A stretch of 64,000 nucleotides of DNA from Stappia sp. TSB10P1A (GCF_900185725.1 NZ_FYAU01000026.1:1-64000); one strand, 5' to 3'. Counted from the first letter of the stretch, positions 17,077-25,795 are shown. A program made the numbers and translations. The notes: generated by a model not told the origin, from the sequence alone.

Positions 17077-17835
17077 ATGACCGGCATTGAACGGCAAACG
17101 GGCGTTGCCCTGTGGCGGCAAATCGCCGACGAGATTCGCGCCGCCATCGGCAATGGCGATCATGACGACACAGGTCGCCTGCCGACGGAGGCGGTGCTCG
17201 CCGCCCGTTTCGACGTCAACCGCCACACCGTGCGTCAGGCTCTCGCAGCGCTTGCCCGAGAGGGCATCGTCGAAACCGTTCAGGGCCGTGGTACAGCCAT
17301 CGTTCCGCGCCGCCGCGTGACCTATCCGATCGGCCCCCGCACCCGGTTTTCCGCCGGCCTCGGCGGACAGGTGACACAGGCCGTCACCCGTTTGATCGAC
17401 GTATCGGAAGAGCCGGCCTCTGCCGACCTCGCCGCCCTGCTGCACCTGCAAGCGGGCGCGCCTCTCCTCAAGCTGGAAACGCTGGGCGAGGCAGACAGCA
17501 TCCCCCTATCGCGCGCCGTCCACTGGTTCGATGCACGCCGGTTTGCCGGCCTGCCCGATGCTTACCGCCTGGAAGGGTCGATGACGCGGGCGCTCGCCGC
17601 TTGCGGCGTCCCGGACTATATCCGTCTTTCGACCGAAATCTCGGCCGCTCCGGCCACCGCATCCGACAGGGCAGACCTTGCGCTGCAGCCTGGAGCCGTC
17701 GTGCTTCTCACCCGTTCGGTGAACGCGGATTCCGAAGGACACCCGATCCAGGCGAGCCACAGCCGCTTTGCGGCCGAACGGGTCAGTCTGTCGGTGGCCA
17801 ACGACCGCGACAAACCCCTCCCGGCGCGCGGCTGA
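17077..17835 (+). CDS. phnF: GntR-family regulator PhnF (HutC/UTRA type)
   Basis: 252 residues. An N-terminal winged helix-turn-helix (about 10-75; ALWRQIADEIRAAI, LPTEAVLAARFDVNRHTVRQALAALAREG) is followed by a UTRA ligand domain (about 95-240; TRFSAGLGG, LLKLETLGEADSIPLSRAVHWF). It is transcribed away from phnG, the classic arrangement for the phosphonate locus repressor. Ligand identity is not shown. The ATG follows GAAAGGAAGC. Confidence 0.9.
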   Translation: MTGIERQTGVALWRQIADEIRAAIGNGDHDDTGRLPTEAVLAARFDVNRHTVRQALAALAREGIVETVQGRGTAIVPRRRVTYPIGPRTRFSAGLGGQVTQAVTRLIDVSEEPASADLAALLHLQAGAPLLKLETLGEADSIPLSRAVHWFDARRFAGLPDAYRLEGSMTRALAACGVPDYIRLSTEISAAPATASDRADLALQPGAVVLLTRSVNADSEGHPIQASHSRFAAERVSLSVANDRDKPLPARG

Positions 17836-17884
17836 GAGCATCGCGCTTGCGCCAGATCACTGCATGACGTATATAATTTATATT

Positions 17885-17900
17885 ATTCGCAACTACGAAT
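17885..17900. promoter_or_regulatory. ATTC-N8-GAAT inverted repeat, SqrR/BigR-type operator candidate
   Basis: ATTC (17885-17888) and GAAT (17897-17900) are separated by 8 bases; the perfect part extends one base into the spacer (ATTCG/CGAAT). It lies 56 bases before the sqr start and just after a TATAAT-like -10 (17872-17877) with TTGCGC 18 bases further upstream. ATTC-N8-GAAT is, as I recall, the motif reported for the persulfide-sensing ArsR-family repressor SqrR. No such repressor gene is in the window. Confidence 0.5.
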
Positions 17901-17955
17901 GTAAAGGGGTGTTGGGCCGTTGAGCGAAACGCATCCCGATCAGGAGGAAACTGCC

Positions 17956-19260
17956 TTGCTTGCCAACAGACGACAGTTTCTCGCGCTGGCCGCCGCTGCG
18001 TCGGCGCTTGTCGCGCAGACTGGCTCCGCGCGTGCCCAACCGGTGGCGACCGGAGCACAGATCCTCATTCTTGGAGCCGGCGCGGCCGGCACGGCGCTTG
18101 CCAATCGTCTGGCGACGCGGCTGCCGGGTGCCCGGATCACGCTGCTCGACCCTCGTCAGGCACACTACTATCAGCCCGGCTTCACCCTGATCGCCGCCGG
18201 CCTGAAGCCCGCATCCTACTCGGTCTCCACAACCGCCGAGTGGCTGCCCCGCAATGTCGACTGGATCGCGGAAGCTGCCGCGGAAGTCGATCCTGAGGCC
18301 AAGCGCGTGGTCACGACGTCCGGGCGCGCCCTCTCTTACGACTACCTTGTCGTCGCGACCGGCCTGAAGCTCGACTTCGACGCGATCGAGGGCATGTCGA
18401 CGGATCTGATCGGCAGCAACGGCATCGGAGCCGTATATGCCGGCCCAGATCAGGCCGCCGCCACCTATGCGGAAATGAGCCGCTTCACGGAAAAGGGCGG
18501 CACCGCCCTCTTCACCCGCCCCGCGACCGAGATGAAATGCGCGGGCGCCCCGCTCAAATATGCCTTCCTCACCGACGATACGGCCAGACGCAAGGGCACC
18601 CGCGGCAAGGTGAAGATCATCTACGCCGCGCATGGCGGCGCCTTCTTCTCGGTGCCGATCGTCAACGAGAAGGTCCGCATGCTGTTCGAGGAGCGCGGCT
18701 TCGACACGGTCAAGAACCACGTGATGGTCGCCATCGACCCCGGCAAGCGCATCGCGACCTTCGATACGCCCGAAGGGCGCAAGGAGATCGGCTACGACTT
18801 CACCAATGTCATCCCGCCGATGCGGGCACCCGACGCGATCCGCTTCAACAGCCCGCTCTCCTGGCAGGAGGGCCCGTTTGCGGCTGACGGCTGGGTCGAG
18901 GTCGACAAGCATTCCTTGCGCCACCTGCGCTATCCCGAGGTCTTCGCCATCGGCGACATCGCCGGCGTTCCCAAGGGAAAGACGGCCGCCAGCGTCAAAT
19001 GGCAGGTGCCCGTGGTCGAAGACCATATCGCGGCCCAGATCGCCGGCAAGGAAAGCACCGCCAGCTATGACGGCTACACGTCCTGCCCGCTGATCACCCG
19101 TATCGGCCGAGCCATGCTCGTCGAATTCGACTACAAGGACAATCTCGTCCCCTCCTTCCCCGGCCTGATCGCGCCGCTGGAGGAATTGTGGGTTTCCTGG
19201 CTGATGAAGGAGATCGCCCTGAAAGCCACCTACAACGCCATGCTGCGCGGCCGCGCCTAA
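17956..19260 (+). CDS. sqr: Sulfide:quinone oxidoreductase (type II), Tat-exported
   Basis: 434-residue FAD protein. A twin-arginine leader (NRRQFLALAAAASAL, ending around GSARAQP) precedes an FAD dinucleotide motif (ILILGAGAAGTALANRL). The redox cysteines sit in MKCAGAPLKYAF and TSCPLITRIG, the two-cysteine pattern of type II (mitochondrial-like) SQR. It oxidises sulfide and passes electrons to quinone at the membrane. The TTG at 17956 is preferred because AGGAGG lies 9 bases upstream and the Tat motif then falls at the N terminus; a TTG at 17920 is the alternative. It is followed by a small membrane protein 11 bases later. Confidence 0.85.
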   Translation: MLANRRQFLALAAAASALVAQTGSARAQPVATGAQILILGAGAAGTALANRLATRLPGARITLLDPRQAHYYQPGFTLIAAGLKPASYSVSTTAEWLPRNVDWIAEAAAEVDPEAKRVVTTSGRALSYDYLVVATGLKLDFDAIEGMSTDLIGSNGIGAVYAGPDQAAATYAEMSRFTEKGGTALFTRPATEMKCAGAPLKYAFLTDDTARRKGTRGKVKIIYAAHGGAFFSVPIVNEKVRMLFEERGFDTVKNHVMVAIDPGKRIATFDTPEGRKEIGYDFTNVIPPMRAPDAIRFNSPLSWQEGPFAADGWVEVDKHSLRHLRYPEVFAIGDIAGVPKGKTAASVKWQVPVVEDHIAAQIAGKESTASYDGYTSCPLITRIGRAMLVEFDYKDNLVPSFPGLIAPLEELWVSWLMKEIALKATYNAMLRGRA

Positions 19261-19271
19261 GGGAGGACGCC

Positions 19272-19625
19272 ATGAAGGAACTCACGCTTTCAACCATGAT
19301 CGCCGTGTTCGAGGAGATGTTCGGACCGGCGCTGTTCTGGCTCCTCGTCGTGGTTGCCGCGGCGATCACGGTGGCCTTTATCTTCGTCCTGCTGCGCCAA
19401 CGCCGCCTGGTCGGCAACTGGCTGCTGCGCGCCGAGTTGCTCGCCCCTATCGGAGCGCTCGCCGCGATCTACTTCGTGCTGACGATCACCAGTTCCGGTT
19501 TTTCCGATCTTGGCGGGCCGATCGACGCGATCGTGATGATCCTGATCGGCGTTGCCGGCGCCATCGGACTGACCATTCTTGCCTATGTGGCGCAGGCCCT
19601 GATCGGAAGCCGGCGGGTTCAGTAA
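19272..19625 (+). CDS. Small inner-membrane protein downstream of sqr (DUF5368-like)
   Basis: 117 residues with three predicted membrane helices: LFWLLVVVAAAITVAFIFVLL, an APIGALAAIYFVLTI segment, and AIVMILIGVAGAIGLTILAYV. A short basic loop (RQRRLVGNWLLRAE) separates the first two. No catalytic motif is visible. The ATG at 19272 has GGGAGGACGCC upstream and lies 11 bases after sqr, so the two are probably co-transcribed. I associate it with DUF5368 from memory of similar sqr neighbours; that label is tentative. It might help anchor SQR or move sulfur species. Confidence 0.6.
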   Translation: MKELTLSTMIAVFEEMFGPALFWLLVVVAAAITVAFIFVLLRQRRLVGNWLLRAELLAPIGALAAIYFVLTITSSGFSDLGGPIDAIVMILIGVAGAIGLTILAYVAQALIGSRRVQ

Positions 19626-19644
19626 CGCCGCCCGTCGAAACGAT

Positions 19645-19677
19645 GCCGGACGCTCACGCGACTGCGAGGCGTCCGGC
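19645..19677. terminator. Hairpin at the convergence of the sqr operon and the argE-like gene
   Basis: GCCGGACGC (19645-19653) pairs with GCGTCCGGC (19669-19677) over 9 perfect base pairs. It spans the stop codon of the argE-like gene and lies 20 bases after the small membrane protein. There is no clear U run on either side, so it may be a weak bidirectional terminator or a barrier hairpin. Confidence 0.4.
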
Positions 19678-20817
19678 AAGCCGTTCAAGCATCGCCAGAC
19701 AGGCGTGCAACTGCTCCAGCGAAACGAACTCATCCGGCTTGTGAGCCTGGGCGATCGAGCCCGGCCCGCAGACGACCACCGACATGCCGAGTTGCTGGAA
19801 AAGCCCGGCCTCGGTTCCGAAGGACACCACATCGGCGCCGTTGGCGCCCGTCAGTTCGGCAACGATGCGCCGGGCCTCGTTTTCCTCGACCGGTTCGAGG
19901 CCAGCGACCTCGCCCACCACCTCGCGGCGGATCGAGGCCTGCGGATGCACGCTGCGCATGGCCGGCAACAACTCGTCATGGACATAGGCATCGATGGCCT
20001 CGCAGACGAAGGTGCGGTCAGCCTCGGTGACGGGGCGCATCTCCCAGTCGAGGCTGGCGAGCCCGGGGATGACGTTATGCGCCACCCCTCCCATCAGCCG
20101 CCCAAGCTGCAGCGTCGTCCAGGGCGGCTCGAAGCGGCTGGCAGCCGGCGCCCTCCCCTTCAACTGCTCCTTCAGCTCCATCAGTCGTATGCCGTAGCGC
20201 AACGCGTATTCCACCGCGTTGACGCCGGCATCGGGGACGGAACCATGCCCTTCCAGTCCGCGAAAGGTCGTTGTGTATTCGCAGCAGCCCTTGTGTCCCT
20301 CGATGATCCGCATTTCCGTCGGCTCGCCGATCACGGCGAGCGCCGGCCGCACCCCCATGCCGGGCAACTCGCTCACCAGCTTGCGCGCGCCAAGGCAGCC
20401 GACCTCCTCGTCATAGGTCAGGCAGATGTGGACGGGGCGCGACAGCTTCGACGCGGCAAAGAGCGGCGCCGTCGCCAGCACCGCCGCGATGAACCCCTTC
20501 ATGTCGCAGGCACCGCGCCCATAGAGCAGCCCGTCCGCCTCGCGCATGCGGAATGGATCGGATGACCAGTCCTGATCCGCCACCGGTACGACATCGCTGT
20601 GGCCGGACAGGACGATGCCGCCATCCTCGTTCGGACCGATGGTCGCGAACAGGTTGGCCTTGCTCCCGGTCTCGTCGACCATCACCCGGGTGTCGGCGCC
20701 GAGTTCTCCCAAGCGGTCGGCGGCCCAGGCGATGAGTTCCAGGTTGCTGTCGCTCGAAACGGTGGCGAAGGCGATCAACTCCGCGAGCAGGCTTTTCATG
20801 TCGTCGATCAGCGCCAT
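19654..20817 (-). CDS. M20 deacetylase, ArgE-like, in the ectoine catabolic locus
   Basis: 387-residue M20 metallopeptidase-family amidohydrolase. Metal-site motifs are LSGHSDVVPV, GRGACDMKGF, TYDEEVGCLGAR and VSFGTEAGLF, with a dimerisation domain in between. By sequence style it is acetylornithine deacetylase (ArgE). It starts 18 bases after doeA on the same strand, so it is probably co-transcribed with it. DoeA yields N-acetyl-diaminobutyrate, whose deacetylation is normally done by DoeB of another (AstE-like) family that is absent here. A role in deacetylating that intermediate is therefore a reasonable inference; arginine synthesis is the alternative. Confidence 0.8.
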   Translation of the reverse strand: MALIDDMKSLLAELIAFATVSSDSNLELIAWAADRLGELGADTRVMVDETGSKANLFATIGPNEDGGIVLSGHSDVVPVADQDWSSDPFRMREADGLLYGRGACDMKGFIAAVLATAPLFAASKLSRPVHICLTYDEEVGCLGARKLVSELPGMGVRPALAVIGEPTEMRIIEGHKGCCEYTTTFRGLEGHGSVPDAGVNAVEYALRYGIRLMELKEQLKGRAPAASRFEPPWTTLQLGRLMGGVAHNVIPGLASLDWEMRPVTEADRTFVCEAIDAYVHDELLPAMRSVHPQASIRREVVGEVAGLEPVEENEARRIVAELTGANGADVVSFGTEAGLFQQLGMSVVVCGPGSIAQAHKPDEFVSLEQLHACLAMLERLAGRLAVA

Positions 20818-20835
20818 GCGGTCCCGCGTCCCATC

Positions 20836-22020
20836 TCAGTCCTTGACGAAGAGCGCGCGCGGGCGGTTGCACAGACACTCCGCCGGCCCGTCGTCCCGGA
20901 TCAGGATGCTCTCGGTGATCTCAAGGCCCCAATTGTCCATCCACAGGCCGGGCATGAAGTGAAAGGTCATGCCCGCTTCCAGCACCGTATCGTCTCCAGG
21001 GCGGAGCGAGATCGTCCGCTCGCCCCAATCCGGCGGGTAGGAAACGCCGATCGGATAGCCGCAACGCGCCGCCCGGTCGATGCCGGCGCGCTCCAGCGGA
21101 GCGCCCAGCGCCCGCGCGATGTCGCTGGCCCGGTTGCCCGCACGCGCAGCTTCCAGCCCAGCCTCAAGGCCCTCCACCAGTGCGGCCTCCGCGTCGAGCA
21201 GGTATTGCGGCGGTTTGCCGAGATAGACCGTTCGGCAGAAGGGCACGTGATAGCGGCGGTAGCAGCCGGCGATCTCGAAGAACGTCGCCGTGTCGGCGGC
21301 GATGTGCCGGCCGTCCCATGTCAGGTGCGGAGCGGCGGCATCCGAGCCGCTCGGCAGCAGCGGCACGATGGAGGGATAGTCGCCCCAGGCATCCTCGGTG
21401 CCGCGGATCGCATCGGCATAGATGTCGGCGACGAGATCCGTCTTGCGCATGCCGGGATGGATCCGGTCGAAAATGCCGTCGATGATCTTCTCCGAGATCC
21501 GGGCAGCGCGACGCATGAACACCAGTTCCTCGTCGGACTTCACCGCGCGCTGCCAGTTCACCAGCGCCGTCGCATCGACAAAGGTCGCCTGCGGCAGCTC
21601 TTCCTGCAGGGTCAGGAAGGCCTTGGCGGAAAAATAGTAGTTCTCCAGCTCGACACCGATCCGGGCTTTCGCCAGACCCGCCTCACGGATCAGTTCCGCC
21701 AGCGTCTGCATCGGATGGCAGATCGTCGACTGGACAAAGTGGTCCGGATAGAAGGCAACCCGTTCATCCGCCATCCAGACCGTGCGCACCGCGCCGTTCG
21801 CGTCCTGCCGCCGTCCCCACCAGATCGGATCGACGTCATGGAACACCAGCACGCCCTGGTGGACATAGAAGGACCAGCCGTCATAGCCGGTCAGCCAGGC
21901 CATGTTGGCGGGATCCTCGACGAACAGCACGTCGATATCCTTCTCGCGCATCGCCTTGCGGACCTTTTCGAGCCGCCTTGAGAACTCCGCATCAGAAAAC
22001 GGAAGATCAGTGCCCGGCAT
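20836..22020 (-). CDS. doeA: Ectoine hydrolase DoeA (EutD)
   Basis: 394-residue creatinase/M24-fold hydrolase that opens the ectoine ring to N-acetyl-L-2,4-diaminobutyrate. Strong family wording includes NMAWLTGYDGWSFYVHQGVLV, WWGRRQDANGA, YPDHFVQST, VDATALVNWQRAVKS, LLPSGSDAAAPHLTWD and GYPIGVSYPPDWGERT. The ATG at 22020 has a GAGGAGAG site upstream; the open frame beyond it lacks homology. It diverges from an AsnC-type regulator, which matches the doeA/asnC layout of marine alphaproteobacteria, and runs into the argE-like gene. Confidence 0.92.
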   Translation of the reverse strand: MPGTDLPFSDAEFSRRLEKVRKAMREKDIDVLFVEDPANMAWLTGYDGWSFYVHQGVLVFHDVDPIWWGRRQDANGAVRTVWMADERVAFYPDHFVQSTICHPMQTLAELIREAGLAKARIGVELENYYFSAKAFLTLQEELPQATFVDATALVNWQRAVKSDEELVFMRRAARISEKIIDGIFDRIHPGMRKTDLVADIYADAIRGTEDAWGDYPSIVPLLPSGSDAAAPHLTWDGRHIAADTATFFEIAGCYRRYHVPFCRTVYLGKPPQYLLDAEAALVEGLEAGLEAARAGNRASDIARALGAPLERAGIDRAARCGYPIGVSYPPDWGERTISLRPGDDTVLEAGMTFHFMPGLWMDNWGLEITESILIRDDGPAECLCNRPRALFVKD

Positions 22021-22152
22021 TCCTGTCTCTCCTCGTCGGCCGGCTCCATCGACCGGAGGCTTCACGCGACCAGCCGGCAAATCGTTCTGCACTTTGCACG
22101 CTGGCCCCACCATTTGAAAACCCGTCAGACGGAGGCCGAGGTCGGCGTCTTG

Positions 22153-22164
22153 CACTGCCCAGTG
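22153..22164. promoter_or_regulatory. CACTG-CC-CAGTG palindrome between doeA and the AsnC-type regulator
   Basis: A 12-bp inverted repeat sits in the 192-base divergent gap, about 50 bases before the regulator start and 130 before doeA. It is a candidate DoeX operator from position only. Confidence 0.3.
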
Positions 22165-22212
22165 TCGTCTGGCAGATGGACTCTCCTGCCTCAATCCCGC
22201 TATGACGCCTGC

Positions 22213-22698
22213 ATGATCCGCCTCGACGACCGCGACATCGCCATTCTGAAGGTGCTTTCCCGCGAAGGCCGCCTGTCCAAGGCGGAGCTGGCGCGCCGGA
22301 TAAATCTCAGCCCGACCCCCTGCTGGGAGCGTCTGAAGCGGCTCGAAAAAGCCGGGGTCATCGAGGGCTATCGGGCCGAGGTCGCCCTGCGCAAGACCGC
22401 CCCCCACGTCACCGTCTTTGTGACTCTGGAGCTGGAAAACCACAGTTCCGCGGCCTTTCAGGCCTTTGAGCGGGCTGTGGAGGCGTATCCGGAGATCGTC
22501 CAGTGCTGGGCGCTCGGTGGTGGTTTCGACTACCTGCTGCAGGTGGTCACCCGAGACGTCGACAGCTATCAGCGGCTGATCGACCGCCTCCTAGACCAGG
22601 GGCTCGGGCTTGCCCGCTACTACACCTACATCGTCACGAAACCGGTGAAGACCGGGTACGCCCCGCCCCTTGATCTGCTACTTGGCAAGGCAGACTGA
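22213..22698 (+). CDS. doeX: AsnC/Lrp-family regulator DoeX
   Basis: 161 residues. An N-terminal helix-turn-helix (IRLDDRDIAILKVLSREGRLSKAELARRINLSPTPCWERLKRLEKAGVIEGY) is followed by a RAM effector domain (VTVFVTLELENH, IVQCWALGGGFDYLLQVV). Lrp-family proteins of this kind regulate ectoine utilisation genes and sense a catabolic intermediate such as acetyl-diaminobutyrate. The start at 22213 fits the conserved domain, but no good ribosome site precedes it, so translation may be weak. It is flanked by doeA (divergent) and doeC-doeD (same direction). Confidence 0.85.
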   Translation: MIRLDDRDIAILKVLSREGRLSKAELARRINLSPTPCWERLKRLEKAGVIEGYRAEVALRKTAPHVTVFVTLELENHSSAAFQAFERAVEAYPEIVQCWALGGGFDYLLQVVTRDVDSYQRLIDRLLDQGLGLARYYTYIVTKPVKTGYAPPLDLLLGKAD

Positions 22699-22723
22699 TC
22701 GGCCTGCCGGTACGCCGCAAAAA

Positions 22724-22736
22724 AGACGAATCGTCT
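22724..22736. promoter_or_regulatory. 13-bp perfect palindrome upstream of doeC
   Basis: AGACGA-A-TCGTCT lies 107 bases before the doeC start and 26 after the doeX stop. The 13-bp palindrome size fits AsnC/Lrp-type operators, so DoeX control of doeC-doeD from here is plausible. Confidence 0.4.
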
Positions 22737-22842
22737 CCACGGCAGGTGTGGTTAAGACGCTTGTTCCCCCGTTTTCGCGCCATGCTGTCCCTGTGCCGCA
22801 CATGGCGGCGCACTGACCCCAGCCACATGCGGGAGACGGAAC

Positions 22843-24330
22843 ATGACGGCACCGAACACCAGGTCCGCGGAACGGACCGCCCCCCTTCTCGACGATGCCC
22901 GCCTGCTCAGGCAGTTCTCCTATGTCGCCGGACGCTGGTCGGCGGCGGCGGACGGCCGCACCTTCCCGGTGCGCAACCCGGCCGACGGCAGCCGCATCGG
23001 CGACGTGGCAAGCCTGTCCGCGGACGAGGCGCGTGCCGCCATCGATCCCGCCCATCGCGCGTTTGCAGGCTGGTCGGCCCTGCTTCCGCAGGAGCGGGCG
23101 CATCTGCTGCGCCGCTGGTTTACGCTCATCTGCGACAACCGCGAAGACCTCGCCCGGCTGATGACGCTGGAGCAGGGCAAGCCGATTTCCGAGGCGCGCG
23201 GCGAGATCGACTATGCCGCCGCCTTTGTCGAGTTCTACGCCGAGGAAGCCCGCCGGCCGGACACGCAGAGCGTCACCTCGCACCTGCCGGACGCGGAGAT
23301 GGAGACCTGGCTAGAGCCGGTCGGCGTGGCAGCGCTGATCACCCCCTGGAACTTCCCTTGTGCGATGATCACCCGCAAGGCGGCCGCGGCCCTTGCCGCT
23401 GGCTGCACCGTCCTCGTCCACCCCTCGCATGAGACGCCCTTCTCCGCCCTGGCGCTTGCCGAATTGGCGGAGCGCGCGGGCTTTCCGGCGGGCGTGTTCA
23501 ACGTCGTCACCGGCGATGCGGCAACCATTGTCGGGACGTGGATGGAGGACACCCGCGTGCGTGCCGCGTCCTTTACCGGCTCCACCGAAATCGGCCGCCT
23601 GATCTACCGGCAGGCCGCCTCGACGGTGAAACGTCTGGTGCTGGAACTCGGCGGCCACGCCCCCTTCCTCGTCTTTTCGGATGCCGATCTCGACCGCGCG
23701 GTCGCCGAGGCCATCAAGGCGAAGTTCGCCACCTCCGGTCAGGACTGCCTCGGCGCCAATCGCTTCCTCGTCGCCCGGCCGCTCTACAAGGCGTTCTGCA
23801 AGCGCTTCGCGGAAGCGGCTGCGGCGCTCTCCGTGGGGCCAGGGCTCGAAGACCCGGCCATCGGCCCCTTGATGAACGAGCCCGCTGTCGCCAAACAGGA
23901 GGCACATGTCGCCGATGCGCTGGAGCGCGGCGCCAAGCTCCTCACCGGCGGCAAGCGCCTTCCGGCCGGTCCGCTCTTCTACGCGCCGACCGTGCTGTGC
24001 GACGTGCCGGAGGACGCGCTGATCATGCGCGAGGAGACCTTCGGCCCGGTAGCGGCGATCCGCCCCTTCGACAGCGAGGACGAGGCCATCGGAATCGCGA
24101 ATGACAGCGAATACGGCTTGATCGCTTACATCCACAGCGAGGACCCGCGCCGCATCTACCGCCTGTCGCGGGCCCTGCGCTACGGCATGGTCGCGGTCAA
24201 TCGCACCAAGGTGACCGGAGCGCCGATTCCCTTCGGCGGCATGAAACAATCCGGCATCGGCCGGGAGGGCGCGGCTGACGGCATGCGCGCCTTCATGGAC
24301 CTCAAATATGTCTGCCGCGACTGGGCCTGA
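22843..24330 (+). CDS. doeC: Aldehyde dehydrogenase DoeC (aspartate/succinate semialdehyde type)
   Basis: 495-residue NAD(P)-dependent aldehyde dehydrogenase. Motifs are LITPWNFPCAMITRKAAAALAAG (substrate/cofactor entry), SFTGSTEIGRLIY (Rossmann turn), LELGGHAPF (general-base Glu) and SGQDCLGANRFLV (catalytic Cys). Ectoine breakdown needs oxidation of aspartate semialdehyde to aspartate after DoeD, and this position next to the aminotransferase supports that role. The general family is succinate-semialdehyde dehydrogenase, so relaxed specificity is possible. A GGGAGACGGAAC ribosome site precedes the ATG. Confidence 0.85.
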   Translation: MTAPNTRSAERTAPLLDDARLLRQFSYVAGRWSAAADGRTFPVRNPADGSRIGDVASLSADEARAAIDPAHRAFAGWSALLPQERAHLLRRWFTLICDNREDLARLMTLEQGKPISEARGEIDYAAAFVEFYAEEARRPDTQSVTSHLPDAEMETWLEPVGVAALITPWNFPCAMITRKAAAALAAGCTVLVHPSHETPFSALALAELAERAGFPAGVFNVVTGDAATIVGTWMEDTRVRAASFTGSTEIGRLIYRQAASTVKRLVLELGGHAPFLVFSDADLDRAVAEAIKAKFATSGQDCLGANRFLVARPLYKAFCKRFAEAAAALSVGPGLEDPAIGPLMNEPAVAKQEAHVADALERGAKLLTGGKRLPAGPLFYAPTVLCDVPEDALIMREETFGPVAAIRPFDSEDEAIGIANDSEYGLIAYIHSEDPRRIYRLSRALRYGMVAVNRTKVTGAPIPFGGMKQSGIGREGAADGMRAFMDLKYVCRDWA

Positions 24331-24361
24331 TGCCCATCGGCCTCAACCAAGGGAGCTATCC

Positions 24362-25732
24362 ATGCTGACCAACGACCAGCTCGACAAGTGGGACCGGGAG
24401 AACTTCTTCCACCCCTCCACCCATCTGGCACAGCATGCGCGCGGCGAAAGCCCCTCGCGCATCGTCACCGGGGGTGAAGGCGTCTTCATCCAGGACCGTG
24501 ACGGCAACCGCCTGCTGGATGCGTTCGCGGGGCTTTACTGCGTCAATGTCGGCTACGGCCGCACCGAGATCGCCGAGGCCATTGCCGCCCAGGCGAAGGA
24601 ACTCGCCTACTATCACGCCTATGTCGGTCACGGCACCGAGACCTCGATCACGCTGGCGAAGATGGTCGTCGAGCGCGCACCCGCCAACATGTCGAAGGTC
24701 TATTTCGGCCTCGGCGGCTCGGATGCCAACGAGACCAACGTCAAGCTGGTCTGGTACTACAACAACGTCCTCAGCCGGCCACAGAAGAAGAAGATCATTT
24801 CGCGCTGGCGCGGCTATCACGGCTCCGGCCTGATGACCGGCTCGCTCACCGGTCTGGAGCTGTTCCACAAGAAGTTCGACCTGCCCTTCGCCCAGGTGCT
24901 CCACACCGAGGCGCCCTACTATTTCCGCCGCCCGGACCTCGACATGAGCGAGGCCGACTTCACGGCCCATTGCGTCGCCGAACTGGAAGAGCTGATCGCC
25001 AATGAGGGCGCCGACACCATCGCCGCCTTCATCGCCGAGCCGGTCCTGGGCACCGGAGGCATCGTGCCGCCGCCGGCTGGTTACTGGAACGAGATCCAGC
25101 GCGTGCTGAAGAAGCACGACATCCTGATGATCGCCGACGAGGTGGTCACCGGCTTCGGGCGTCTCGGCACCATGTTCGGCTCCGATCACTACGGCATCGA
25201 GGCCGACATCATCACCATCGCCAAGGGCCTGACCTCGGCCTATGCGCCGCTGTCCGGCTCGATCATCTCCAAAAAGGTCTGGGAGGTGCTGGAGCGCGGC
25301 ACCGACGAGAACGGCCCGATCGGCCATGGCTGGACCTATTCCGCCCATCCGATCGGTGCCGCCGCCGGCGTCGCCAATCTCAAGCTCATCGACGACATGG
25401 GCCTTGTCGCCAATGCCCGCGAGACCGGCGCCTATTTCAACCAGGCCATGCGTGCCGCCCTCGCCGACCACCCGAAGGTCGGCGACGTGCGCGGCGAGGG
25501 GCTGCTGTGCGCGGTGGAATTCGTCAACGACAAGGCCTCGCGCCGCTTCTTCGACGCCTCCGCCAAGGTCGGCCCGGCGGTCGCCAGCGCCCTCCTGAAG
25601 CGCGGCGTCATCGGCCGTGCCATGCCCCAGGGCGACATCCTCGGCTTCGCGCCGCCGCTTTGCCTCACAAGCGCGGAGGCCGACCGCGTCGTCGAGGCGA
25701 CGCGCGCCGCCGTCGCCGAGGTCTTTGCCTGA
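24362..25732 (+). CDS. doeD: Class III aminotransferase DoeD (diaminobutyrate transaminase type)
   Basis: 456-residue PLP enzyme. It has YYHAYVGHGTETSITLA, the PLP-phosphate region FGLGGSDANETNVKLVWYY, the Asp in LMIADEVVTGFGR, and the Schiff-base Lys in TIAKGLTSAYAPLSG. It belongs to the class III (omega) aminotransferases. In this setting it should transaminate 2,4-diaminobutyrate to aspartate semialdehyde for DoeC. The ATG at 24362 has GGGAGC 6 bases upstream and lies 31 bases after doeC. A good intrinsic terminator follows the stop. Confidence 0.85.
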   Translation: MLTNDQLDKWDRENFFHPSTHLAQHARGESPSRIVTGGEGVFIQDRDGNRLLDAFAGLYCVNVGYGRTEIAEAIAAQAKELAYYHAYVGHGTETSITLAKMVVERAPANMSKVYFGLGGSDANETNVKLVWYYNNVLSRPQKKKIISRWRGYHGSGLMTGSLTGLELFHKKFDLPFAQVLHTEAPYYFRRPDLDMSEADFTAHCVAELEELIANEGADTIAAFIAEPVLGTGGIVPPPAGYWNEIQRVLKKHDILMIADEVVTGFGRLGTMFGSDHYGIEADIITIAKGLTSAYAPLSGSIISKKVWEVLERGTDENGPIGHGWTYSAHPIGAAAGVANLKLIDDMGLVANARETGAYFNQAMRAALADHPKVGDVRGEGLLCAVEFVNDKASRRFFDASAKVGPAVASALLKRGVIGRAMPQGDILGFAPPLCLTSAEADRVVEATRAAVAEVFA

Positions 25733-25760
25733 ACCGGCAAATCGCCAACACGGCACAAGA

Positions 25761-25790
25761 GGGCTGGAGCACACGCTCCGGCCCTTTTTT
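25761..25790 (+). terminator. Intrinsic terminator after doeD
   Basis: GGGCTGGAGC (25761-25770) pairs with GCTCCGGCCC (25775-25784), with one G-U pair and an ACAC loop, followed by TTTTTT. It ends the doeC-doeD unit before the convergent MarR gene. Confidence 0.85.
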
Positions 25791-25795
25791 CTGGC

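Noticed and set aside
17893-19026. 377-codon minus-strand frame opposite sqr
   Set aside because: The plus strand gives SQR with Tat leader, FAD motif and both redox cysteines.
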